A stretch of DNA of 64,000 bases from Salinicola halophilus (GTDB lineage Bacteria > Pseudomonadota > Gammaproteobacteria > Pseudomonadales > Halomonadaceae): the NCBI RefSeq assembly GCF_003206155.1, contig NZ_PZJV01000007.1, forward strand, positions 47,102 to 111,101. Reading direction: 5' to 3'. The position numbers and the translations under genes are program-made. Shown one piece after another: positions 7,477 through 14,137 of this stretch. The notes below the pieces were generated by a model that worked only from the letters and a program-made list of their open reading frames with translations, made no database searches and was not told the DNA's origin. Numbering within the stretch: the stretch's first letter is position 1; each line of letters opens with the position of its first letter.

Positions 7477-8268
7477 ATGGCTAAAGATTTTTACCGTCGC
7501 TTACACAGCTATTTTCTTGATGTTGGAAAGGTTCTAAGAAACGAAGCAGATGTAGCCAGTATATTTCCGAATACTACTGATAGAGGAATGGCGCGTGAGA
7601 ATATATACGCCAAAGTTCTTCGGGATCATCTCCCTCCGATGTGTAATGTAAAGTTGGGTGGGTTTGTCTTTGGGTTGGATGGTGCGGAATCCAAGCAACT
7701 TGACGTAATTATATCTAATGATAAATCTATTCAGTTTAATCACTTGATGACCGAAGATGGTGGAAAGTCTTTTTGCTGCATCGAGGGTTGCATCGGAGTT
7801 GTTTCAGTTAAATCTACTCTCGATAAGAAGCAACTCATAGAATCGTTAGAGAACCTGGCGTCAGTTCCTGATAAAGCTCCCATTGGCACTAGAAACCTAA
7901 TAGGTAGAGAAATGCTTCACTATGAGGATTGGCCATATAAGGTAATATTCGCTTCAGATGGGCTTAAGTCTGAGACTTTAATGGCGCATTTAAACAAATT
8001 CTATGTTGAAAATTCAGAGATCCCTATGAATAAGAGACCGAATATTATTCATGTTGCAGGGAGCTGTAATATCATAAGGGTTATGAGTAACAAGAGCATA
8101 CTCAGAAATGGAGAAAAGCTGTTACCAGGCTCATACCATTTGCAAACTGTATCTCCTGACGTTTTTGGTCTAGGTAGAGTAATTGCTGATATGCAAGCTA
8201 TGGCAATGGCAAGTAATTTTCTGGCATATGAGTATTCAGAAGTTATTAATCGACTACCAGAAACTTAA
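7477..8268 (+). CDS. cassette 1: DUF6602-type protein, possible nuclease fold
   Basis: A 263-residue cytosolic protein with AGGAGAG eight bases before the ATG. The order of motifs, 'RENIYAKVLRDHLP' (Glu41), 'GGFVFGLDGAESKQLDVII' (Asp76) and 'VVSVKSTL' (Lys112), resembles DUF6602 proteins, where a helix Glu, an Asp and an ExK form a PD-(D/E)xK-like site. Here the Glu of ExK is Ser110, so activity is uncertain. The protein is the first cassette, next to attI, where expression is usually highest. A role in nucleic-acid restriction or defence is an inference from fold resemblance and context only. Confidence 0.75.
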   Translation: MAKDFYRRLHSYFLDVGKVLRNEADVASIFPNTTDRGMARENIYAKVLRDHLPPMCNVKLGGFVFGLDGAESKQLDVIISNDKSIQFNHLMTEDGGKSFCCIEGCIGVVSVKSTLDKKQLIESLENLASVPDKAPIGTRNLIGREMLHYEDWPYKVIFASDGLKSETLMAHLNKFYVENSEIPMNKRPNIIHVAGSCNIIRVMSNKSILRNGEKLLPGSYHLQTVSPDVFGLGRVIADMQAMAMASNFLAYEYSEVINRLPET

Positions 8269-8326
8269 CAATCCATTGTAACGGACTCGGAAAAAAGCCC
8301 TTCGCCGTTAAATAGGGGCGTTAGTT
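8263..8326 (+). other. attC: attC site 1
   Basis: ACTTAAC (8263-8269) fits the R'' consensus RYYYAAC and contains the stop codon of cassette 1. The right end is GGGGCGTTAGTT (R' at 8320-8326, one mismatch to GTTRRRY). Between them TAACGG and CCGTTA pair. Total 64 bases. An alternative R' is GTTAAAT at 8307-8313. Confidence 0.65.
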
Positions 8327-8353
8327 TTACAGCGCTGAGCCGAGAAGGGATTT

Positions 8354-9970
8354 ATGGCAAAAGTAAATAAAATCAGAAAGGAAAAGCTATCTATCTATTT
8401 GGCGAGAGATGGCAGCAAGCCAGATTCTGATGTTCTAAAGCTAGAAAATGCTAAGCAACCTATTGAAATGGACTTGCCAGAGGCAGAATCAGCCCGTCTT
8501 TACATAAAAAAGCAGCCACCTAAAGATGCTCCTCCTTGGACTAGATTGTTTACAACAGATAGCCAATTTGATGTTTCTGAATTTGGCACCTCTTCAAATG
8601 TAGGTGCTGTATTCTTAGTAAGAGTATCAGGAGCTACATTTGTACTGTCATTTGGCACTGGTTTTCATCTTTTAAAGCAAGAGTCTATCGAGCGTGATTT
8701 CGGTCTAAAGGTCACGCTGAACTCGGTAGATCCTGACAAACTGAGAAGTTTGGATAAAGCCAGTTATGATCACAATCCATTGAATTCAAGAACTCAAAGT
8801 ACTCGGGATGTAGATATATTTAATCTCCATTTAGATTCTGAGATGGAGATGCTCTACGCAGTAACAGGCACATCATTAGTAAAAGAATTTGGTAGTCATG
8901 TAACGGGTAGGGATGCCCTGACAATTGCAGTAGAAACCAACCTTTCAGATATACCCGCTATTCTTTCAAAGGCTATCAAACAATATCGCTCTAATCTACC
9001 AGACAAATTTAGCTGGGTAGAAAATATCAATAGGGTTAGGGACTATGACGAGATTGAAATACTCGATTTGGAACTAGATCAATACTTGAGCAGCAACAAT
9101 GTTTCTAATTTCTGGTTAGGGGAGCCGGAAATAGTAGACTGGGAAGGTCAAATCGGCTATTCATTTGATATGTACCAGAAAACCCTTCGCCATGTAGTTT
9201 TATCTTTCGAGGACTATATAACATACCTTGGTGGTGTTACTCCTACAGTTGAGCTAATGAAGAGCAACGTTGTTCACGTAAACAACAATGAGTATCAGTC
9301 TGTAAAAAGTTGGCCTGTCTACCGCTGCTTGTATGCTGAAATTAAATTTGGAAACGATCAATACATCCTAAGAAATGGAGTATGGTACAAAATAAACTGT
9401 GATTTTGTGGCAGCAGTTGATGACTACCTCAGCGATATTGATACTCATCCATTCTCATTTCCCATATATTCTCATGATGATGAGGGCGACTATAACGAGT
9501 TAGTTGCTAAGACACACAGCGTTTTTTGTTTGATGGATAAAAAGAATATCCAGATTGGTGGCCCTTATGACAAGCTAGAGCACTGTGATTTGATAAAGGG
9601 TGGAAATGAATTTGTTCATGTCAAGTTATACAGAAGCTCAAGCACACTCAGCCACCTGTTCTCTCAAGGATTTGTGGCTGCGGAAGCGTTTATAAAAGAC
9701 TCTGACTACAGAGAGAAATTGAACCCAAAATTGCCTGCATCAATCAAATTAGATGATCCAAAGCCAAGGCCAGATCCAAGTAAATATAGGGTGGTTTATG
9801 CAATTGCTACAACCAAGGATATACCTGAAGAACTCCCATTTTTTTCAAAGGTGACATTAAAGAATTCTTTAAAAACACTATGGGCGTTAAATTACAATAT
9901 TTCTCTATCTAAAATAGATATTGACCCCGTTTGGTTAAAGACTAAAAAGTGCAAGCCAAAGAAAAACTAA
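8354..9970 (+). CDS. cassette 2: TIGR04141/DUF6119-type sporadic protein
   Basis: A 538-residue protein with GAGAAGGG upstream of the ATG. The middle part, 'GAVFLVRVSGATFVLSFG', 'LKVTLNSVDPDKLRSLDK', 'LHLDSEMEMLYAVTGTS' and 'GSHVTGRDALTI', matches the TIGR04141 family of sporadically distributed proteins (DUF6119) as I recall it. The family is of unknown function and scattered between genomes, often in accessory islands. No signal peptide or membrane helix is seen and the C terminus is lysine-rich. G+C is low (about 40%), unlike the chromosome. A large gene for a cassette. A defence role would be an inference. Confidence 0.75.
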   Translation: MAKVNKIRKEKLSIYLARDGSKPDSDVLKLENAKQPIEMDLPEAESARLYIKKQPPKDAPPWTRLFTTDSQFDVSEFGTSSNVGAVFLVRVSGATFVLSFGTGFHLLKQESIERDFGLKVTLNSVDPDKLRSLDKASYDHNPLNSRTQSTRDVDIFNLHLDSEMEMLYAVTGTSLVKEFGSHVTGRDALTIAVETNLSDIPAILSKAIKQYRSNLPDKFSWVENINRVRDYDEIEILDLELDQYLSSNNVSNFWLGEPEIVDWEGQIGYSFDMYQKTLRHVVLSFEDYITYLGGVTPTVELMKSNVVHVNNNEYQSVKSWPVYRCLYAEIKFGNDQYILRNGVWYKINCDFVAAVDDYLSDIDTHPFSFPIYSHDDEGDYNELVAKTHSVFCLMDKKNIQIGGPYDKLEHCDLIKGGNEFVHVKLYRSSSTLSHLFSQGFVAAEAFIKDSDYREKLNPKLPASIKLDDPKPRPDPSKYRVVYAIATTKDIPEELPFFSKVTLKNSLKTLWALNYNISLSKIDIDPVWLKTKKCKPKKN

Positions 9971-10036
9971 CAAGGCGCTGCTGTCGGACAAATTTTTCGC
10001 TGCGCTCCAAATTTGCCGCAGAGCGCGGCGTTAGGC
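9965..10036 (+). other. attC: attC site 2
   Basis: The stop codon of cassette 2 lies in AACTAACAAGGCG and the site ends with GCGGCGTTAGGC (R' GTTAGGC, 10030-10036, perfect consensus). The arms GCGCTGCTGTCGG..CAAATTT and AAATTTGCCGCAGAGCGC are near-perfect complements with a few extrahelical bases, the hallmark of attC. Length 72 bases. Confidence 0.9.
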
Positions 10037-10073
10037 GAATCGTTCAAAGTTCACACATGGAGTAATGTAAGAA

Positions 10074-10498
10074 ATGAGCAGTAAAATTAATTCGGGAATC
10101 TTAGAAGCAATATCTCCTGTTTAAAACCGTATCTAGATCAATTCTATGAGCTGGATCGCATTATACCTAGAGAGGATGAAATTCTCATTAAAGGTACAGT
10201 TGAAAAAGATGCACTAGCAAAAACTATGATTATTAAAATTAACATCTCTCATGAACATCAACAGGTATATATACCTAATATATTTATGCCTCCCTTTATG
10301 CAGCATAAGCGCCTCGGAAAAACACTTATAGATATAATATATAAAGTATCTAAAGCTAATGGATATCACTTGTTTATCGTTGACTTAGTTCCAAGCTTTT
10401 ACAACCGTTTGGTAACACGAGGGGCTGCAATTATCGAAGAATATGAAACGGTTCAAATAACTGATGAAACAGATTTGCTTGGTTCGGGTTTCGCCTAA
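10074..10498 (+). pseudogene. cassette 3: GNAT-type acetyltransferase, frameshifted
   Basis: ATG at 10074 opens a frame that stops at TAA 10122-10124 after 16 codons. The next frame is open from 10091 to 10498 and reads smoothly across: 'KPYLDQFYELDRIIPRED', then 'YIPNIFMPPFMQHKRLGKTL', the acetyl-CoA-binding region of a GNAT fold, and 'YNRLVTRGAAII'. Joining the frames needs one extra base somewhere between about 10088 and 10122, for example in the T-run at 10119-10122. The best intact start inside the second frame is ATG 10226, which would give a 90-residue protein lacking the first beta strands. I call it a broken acetyltransferase of about 140 residues, or a sequencing error. Substrate unknown. 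Confidence 0.7.
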
Positions 10499-10593
10499 CA
10501 AGGCACTCAAGTCGGAACTAAAGCAGTTGGTTAGGTTTCGCTTCGCTACACATTTTAACCCACAATTTTAGTCCGCTTAGTGCGGCGTTATGT
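10493..10593 (+). other. attC: attC site 3
   Basis: GCCTAAC (10493-10499, perfect R'') holds the stop codon of cassette 3 and the site ends GCGGCGTTATGT (R' 10587-10593). CACTCAAGTCGGAACTAAA pairs with TTTTAGTCCGCTTAGTG, leaving a few unpaired bases. Length 101 bases with a loop of about 45 bases. Confidence 0.88.
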
Positions 10594-10648
10594 TTTTTAG
10601 GCTATGCCTTAATTTTGTCGAACATGAAATTTATAGGGATAAATTGAC

Positions 10649-11302
10649 GTGTCACTTAGAAAGCTAGGAACAAAGAATACAATGATTGTTTTTGGAATAA
10701 TTCTTTTAGTTCCTATAGCTGTGTACGTTTATCAATTTGGATTCGGAATCTGGTCTTCACATGATGAGTGGGCAAAAATGGGAAGTGCATTGGGCGGTTT
10801 ATATACGCCTATGCTTTCAGTTCTTACACTCTATATGATATATCGACAGCTAAGGCTACAAGCAGTTATTCATGTAGATCAAATGGATTGGCAAAAGCTA
10901 CAAACTTCGAGACAGCACGGGGTATATCTTTGCGAAAAGCTGAGAGAGAATATCAATGATCCCCAAACGCGTGAAAAATTTCTTTATACACTAGAGGAAA
11001 CTGGGATAGAGCAAAAGATCTCAAAAGTCGCATATTTGGACTATGTGGGTAGAGATGAAACATCTATGCTGACTCATCAACTTATTACTCTCCTTAGGAA
11101 ATTGAGGCATAGTGAAACAGGTAGAGAAATTCGGTTTCATCTTAAAGGTCTGGCACTCGCTTCGATGGGATCTGAATTATTGAATGCATATGAGACCAAC
11201 ATGTGCAGATGGCATGATATCGAGTATGAGGGGGTTAGCAATGAACTGTGTGTATTTACGGACCAGTCAGATCTAAATCGTATTGCTAAATACAAAACAT
11301 AA
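10649..11302 (+). CDS. cassette 4: two-helix membrane protein, AbiC-like
   Basis: A 217-residue protein. A first hydrophobic helix (about residues 12-32) is followed by 'DEWAKMGSALGGLYTPML' and a second helix (about 45-62), then 'YRQLRLQAVIHVDQMDWQKL' and a soluble alpha-helical domain of about 150 residues. This layout (helix, WGxxGxxxGG-like turn, helix, coiled coil, soluble domain) is that of the putative phage abortive-infection proteins PF16872 (putAbiC). The match is by architecture, not by overall sequence. GTG at 10649 follows TATAGGGAT; ATG at 10682 is a possible later start but would trim the first helix. Confidence 0.65.
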   Translation: MSLRKLGTKNTMIVFGIILLVPIAVYVYQFGFGIWSSHDEWAKMGSALGGLYTPMLSVLTLYMIYRQLRLQAVIHVDQMDWQKLQTSRQHGVYLCEKLRENINDPQTREKFLYTLEETGIEQKISKVAYLDYVGRDETSMLTHQLITLLRKLRHSETGREIRFHLKGLALASMGSELLNAYETNMCRWHDIEYEGVSNELCVFTDQSDLNRIAKYKT

Positions 11303-11364
11303 CAAGAACATGCACGGGATAGCCGTCGCTGCGCGCCGTTTACCCGTGATGTTATGCGTTAATT
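11297..11364 (+). other. attC: attC site 4
   Basis: ACATAACAAG (R'' at 11297-11303, one mismatch) includes the stop of cassette 4; the site ends ATGCGTTAATT (R' 11358-11364). AACATGCACGGG pairs with CCCGTGATGTT with one extrahelical base. Length 68 bases. Confidence 0.85.
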
Positions 11365-11381
11365 TTCAAGTGAGAATCAAG

Positions 11382-11741
11382 TTGAGCAAGATAAGTAAAT
11401 TTCTGAAAGATCACATACTCGGGGTTTTTCTGACCAGCGTTGCTGCAGGGCTTCTCTCCACTTGGCTGTTTCAGGTTTTCCCTTTTGCCAGTAATGAAAA
11501 AGAGGTCGTAAAGGGTGAGATCGTCTTAACTCACTTTGGCGAATACACCGAAAAATACGGTGTTCGGTTTGATAGCCCTCCAAAACTCCAGTTTCTTAAT
11601 GAATATGGCTCTACCTACAGCGGAGGTGCTATTGATGTATTGGAGCATGGGAATGACGGTTTCGTTTACAAGCTAGCCAGAGGCTATGTTGTTGGTAACA
11701 AATTAACTTGGGTCGCAACTGGCACCCTCGAAGAAAATTAA
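11382..11741 (+). CDS. cassette 5: small membrane-anchored protein
   Basis: About 119 residues from TTG 11382, which has GAGA seven bases upstream. The frame is open further upstream but that part lies inside attC site 4 and cannot be the original start; GTG 11370 is an alternative. One hydrophobic helix near residues 13-31 ('ILGVFLTSVAAGLLSTWLF') is preceded by a Lys-rich segment, so the C-terminal domain probably lies outside the cytoplasm. That domain is rich in Gly and Tyr with alternating hydrophobic residues, as in a small beta fold. No family is recognised. Confidence 0.6.
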   Translation: MSKISKFLKDHILGVFLTSVAAGLLSTWLFQVFPFASNEKEVVKGEIVLTHFGEYTEKYGVRFDSPPKLQFLNEYGSTYSGGAIDVLEHGNDGFVYKLARGYVVGNKLTWVATGTLEEN

Positions 11742-11836
11742 CAAGTCGCAGCAGTACGCGGCCGGTGGCCGCCGGACGCCCTTTCCATGGCTCCTTCGTC
11801 GCCATTCCAAGGTCGCCGCTGTGCTCAGCGTTAACG
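11737..11836 (+). other. attC: attC site 5, right end of the array
   Basis: AATTAACAAGTCGC holds the stop of cassette 5 and CAGCGTTAACG (R' 11830-11836, imperfect) ends the site. AGCAGTACGCGGC can pair with GCCGCTGTGCT. The loop is GC-rich and long. Length about 100 bases. The following 108 bases up to the App1-like gene hold no gene that I can support. Confidence 0.7.
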
Positions 11837-11944
11837 GCCATCATTCCTCTATCATCATTGCTCCCTGCGCACCACAACTTGTTGGCACTTCCACATACCC
11901 GAGCCCTCCTCACTCCGGCGATAAGCCAAAGCGTCCACAAAAAC

Positions 11945-13102
11945 TCACTCCCGCTGCTGCTGGGCGCGGGTATCGGCGCGCACGGCGTCGAGCCCTTCCT
12001 GTGAGATGAATCCGCGGGAGAGGGCGTGCTCGGCCATGGTGGCGCTGTCGCTGGCGAGGATCAGTTCGCAGTCGGAATCCCCGATCTCCTTGGCGAGGGC
12101 GTCGATGGCGGCGTCGCGCTCGTCGTCGTCGTCCACCTTGCGGATGTAGATGGCGCGCACGCGGTCGGGGTAGGCCTTGACGATCTCGGTGTAGACCTCG
12201 GGGTCGTGCTGGCCGCTGTCGCCGATGAGCACGAAGGGCAGATCCTCGTAGAGCGAGAGCATGCTCTGGATCACGTCGGACTTGTGATCCTCCGCCTTGC
12301 GCGGCCACGGGCGCTTGAGCGACAGGCCCCACTCGCGCAGGAAGAGAATCGGCCCGACGGGGATGCGGTTCATGTTGAAGAAGATCTCCAGCACCTCGTA
12401 GATGCTCCACGGCCCGCGGGAGACGTAGAGCATCGGCCGCTTGCGGTTGCCTTCGGCGCCGTCGTAGAGCGCGCGGTAGAGCGCTGCCACGCCGGGGAAA
12501 GCGGTGCGCTCATCGGCCTTCTCCATGAACAGGCGATAGAACATCTTCAGCTTGTTGGCGACGCCGGTGTACATCACGGTGTCGTCGATGTCGCTGATGA
12601 CGATCAGGTCGGTGCTCGCCGGGGGGATGTAGACCTCGGTCTCGGTGCTGATGGCGTCGTCTTCGGAGACCACCTGCAGTTTGGCGGTGTGCCAGATCGC
12701 CTCCGCCGGCAGGGTGTGGGTGATCTCGATATGGGCGTGAAAATAGCCATCGGCGTCGGTAGTGACGGTGGTCTGCGTCGCGCCGAGGCGAATGTCGACG
12801 CGGGCATCCGCTACGCCGTGGCGCACCAGACGGCGGGCCAGGTCGGCCAGGTCCTGCATCACGCCGGCCTGCTCCCAGCGCGCCAGACGCCGGGGCTGGC
12901 GAAAGACGCGGCCCATGATGAAGGCTTCTTTCTGCGAGCCGTAACCCCGGTAGGGGTGGACGATGACGCCGCCATGGCCCTTGTCGCGACGCATGGGGCG
13001 GGTGAACAGGCGGACCAGCTTCTTGCTGAAGTGGATCAGCTTGCCGAAGAACATCCGGCGCTTGGAGCCGTCGCGATGGGTCGTGGTGGCGTCTTGGGTC
13101 AC
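11945..13102 (-). CDS. App1-like phosphatidate phosphatase (DUF2183)
   Basis: A 385-residue protein of the App1/DUF2183 family, HAD-like phosphatases that in yeast act on phosphatidate. The motif 'ISDIDDTVMYTG' gives the DxDDT catalytic signature at 171-175. 'FPGVAALYRALYDG' and 'YVSRGPWSIYEVL' follow, and 'DHKSDVIQSML' with 'LIGDSGQHDPEVY' are the later HAD motifs. An N-terminal beta-rich domain of about 150 residues precedes the catalytic part. The start is GTG 13102 with AAGGA upstream. The bacterial role is unknown; a lipid substrate is assumed from the family. Confidence 0.85.
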   Translation of the reverse strand: MTQDATTTHRDGSKRRMFFGKLIHFSKKLVRLFTRPMRRDKGHGGVIVHPYRGYGSQKEAFIMGRVFRQPRRLARWEQAGVMQDLADLARRLVRHGVADARVDIRLGATQTTVTTDADGYFHAHIEITHTLPAEAIWHTAKLQVVSEDDAISTETEVYIPPASTDLIVISDIDDTVMYTGVANKLKMFYRLFMEKADERTAFPGVAALYRALYDGAEGNRKRPMLYVSRGPWSIYEVLEIFFNMNRIPVGPILFLREWGLSLKRPWPRKAEDHKSDVIQSMLSLYEDLPFVLIGDSGQHDPEVYTEIVKAYPDRVRAIYIRKVDDDDERDAAIDALAKEIGDSDCELILASDSATMAEHALSRGFISQEGLDAVRADTRAQQQRE

Positions 13103-13307
13103 GGGCTGGCTCGTCCTTGTGGGGCTGGCGCGCAGTCGATGGCGGCGCGCCGCGGCGTTCAGCCTGGCCGGTATCGATGGGTGAACGGTCCGCGCAGGGC
13201 AGACCTCGACGGTATTCGGCCCGGTATCGGTGCGGCTTGCCTCAGTATGCAGGCGCGACGGTCAGGCGCAACGGTTGGGTACGGCTTGTCGCGCGTGAGG
13301 GCCAGAC

Positions 13308-13336
13308 ACAAAAACGCCCGCCGGAAGGCGGGCGTT
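13308..13336 (-). terminator. rho-independent terminator of the DJ-1/PfpI gene
   Basis: AACGCCCGCC (13313-13322) and GGCGGGCGTT (13327-13336) form a perfect ten-pair stem with a four-base loop. On the minus strand the stem is followed by a T run, 23 bases past the stop codon of the upstream gene. Confidence 0.88.
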
Positions 13337-13358
13337 GTCGTTCTCGATCTCGCAGCAA

Positions 13359-13922
13359 TCAGGCGTGCTGATTGCTGTGACGACCTTCGCCGAGCTCTTC
13401 GATGAACTTGGCGTTGAAGTCGTCCAGATCCTTCGGCGTACGGCTGGTGACGAAGCCGCTGTCGCAGACGACGGACTCGTCGACCCACTCGGCGCCGGCG
13501 TTCTTGAGATCCTGTGCAATGGAGGGCACGGAAGTCAGTTTACGGCCGTCGACGACGCCGGCGTTGATCAGAATCCACGGGGCGTGGCAGATCGCGGCGA
13601 CCGGCTTGCCGGCCTGGAAGAACGCTTTGACGAAGCTCAGCGCTTTCTCGTTGGTACGCAGTGTGTCCGGGTTGAACAGACCGCCCGGCAGCAGCAGCGC
13701 GTGGTAGTTCGTCGGGTCGGCGTCATCGAGCGCCTTGTCGGCGTCGTAGGTTTCGCCCCACTCGGTTTCGGCCCAGGCGCGAATGCCCTTGCCGTCCAGC
13801 GTCACGACGTGAGTTTCCACGCCCTGACCTTGAAGTGCTGCACGCGGTGATGCGAGTTCGGATTCTTCGAAGCCGTCGGCTGCGAGAATGGCGACACGTT
13901 TACCGTCGAGTTGATTAGCCAT
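13359..13922 (-). CDS. DJ-1/PfpI family protein (YhbO-like)
   Basis: A 187-residue class I glutamine-amidotransferase-like protein of the PfpI/YhbO/YajL group, described variously as stress proteases, glyoxalases or protein deglycases. The nucleophile is Cys112 in 'AAICHAPW', next to His113, with Glu20 in 'DGFEESE' as partner, and 'LLLPGG' near 77-82. The start has AGGAGG seven bases upstream. Expressed alone, with its own terminator, and divergent from rmuC. Confidence 0.9.
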   Translation of the reverse strand: MANQLDGKRVAILAADGFEESELASPRAALQGQGVETHVVTLDGKGIRAWAETEWGETYDADKALDDADPTNYHALLLPGGLFNPDTLRTNEKALSFVKAFFQAGKPVAAICHAPWILINAGVVDGRKLTSVPSIAQDLKNAGAEWVDESVVCDSGFVTSRTPKDLDDFNAKFIEELGEGRHSNQHA

Positions 13923-14137
13923 CTTGACCTCCTGGTCTTGATATGACGATTGATGAATGGACTAACCGCCCACGGGCCATCCGGGTCCGTGTTTCAGCGT
14001 TAGGCATAAGTTTGGGATAGTCTCAGCGAACTTCAAGGGGAGAATGTTCCCACCGGGGCCGAGACTCGCCACGCAGCCGTGGCGGCGGTGCCCGTATCTC
14101 GCCCCCGGGTGACGGCAAAGACGACGAGGAGAGAGGC

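Larger units (their letters stand above)
7036..11836. mobile_element. degenerate integron with five-cassette array
   Basis: The element has every landmark of an integron: divergent intI (now truncated), an attI-like site, and a run of plus-strand genes each ending at or next to a TAACAA-type motif that begins an imperfect palindrome closing with GCGTTA. Five such attC-like sites are seen at 8263, 9965, 10493, 11297 and 11737. Base composition is far lower in G+C than both flanks. The five attC sites differ in length (64-101 bases) and sequence, as in mobile-type arrays assembled from several sources. Flanking genes pepD and the App1-like gene are intact. The right edge is placed at the last GCGTTA (11830-11836). 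Confidence 0.88.

Noticed and set aside
11283..11381. Upstream extension of the cassette 5 reading frame
   Set aside because: The extra codons lie inside attC site 4 and overlap the end of cassette 4, so they are most likely not translated.
7036..11836. CRISPR array as an explanation for the repeated palindromes
   Set aside because: The attC sites differ in length and sequence and are separated by genes, unlike uniform repeats and spacers.
11629..11940. Minus-strand frame of about 100 codons over the last attC site
   Set aside because: It runs through cassette 5 and attC site 5. Palindromic attC DNA often yields such spurious frames, and there is no ribosome site.
6551..11940. Prophage or transposon as the source of the AT-rich island
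   Set aside because: No transposase, terminal repeats or phage structural genes are seen, while attC sites and intI explain the region.
13960..14005. attC-like segment before rmuC (ACTAAC ... GCGTTAGGC with CACGG/CCGTG arms)
   Set aside because: Only 46 bases, shorter than known attC sites, in GC-rich DNA without a cassette. Probably chance, perhaps a relic.
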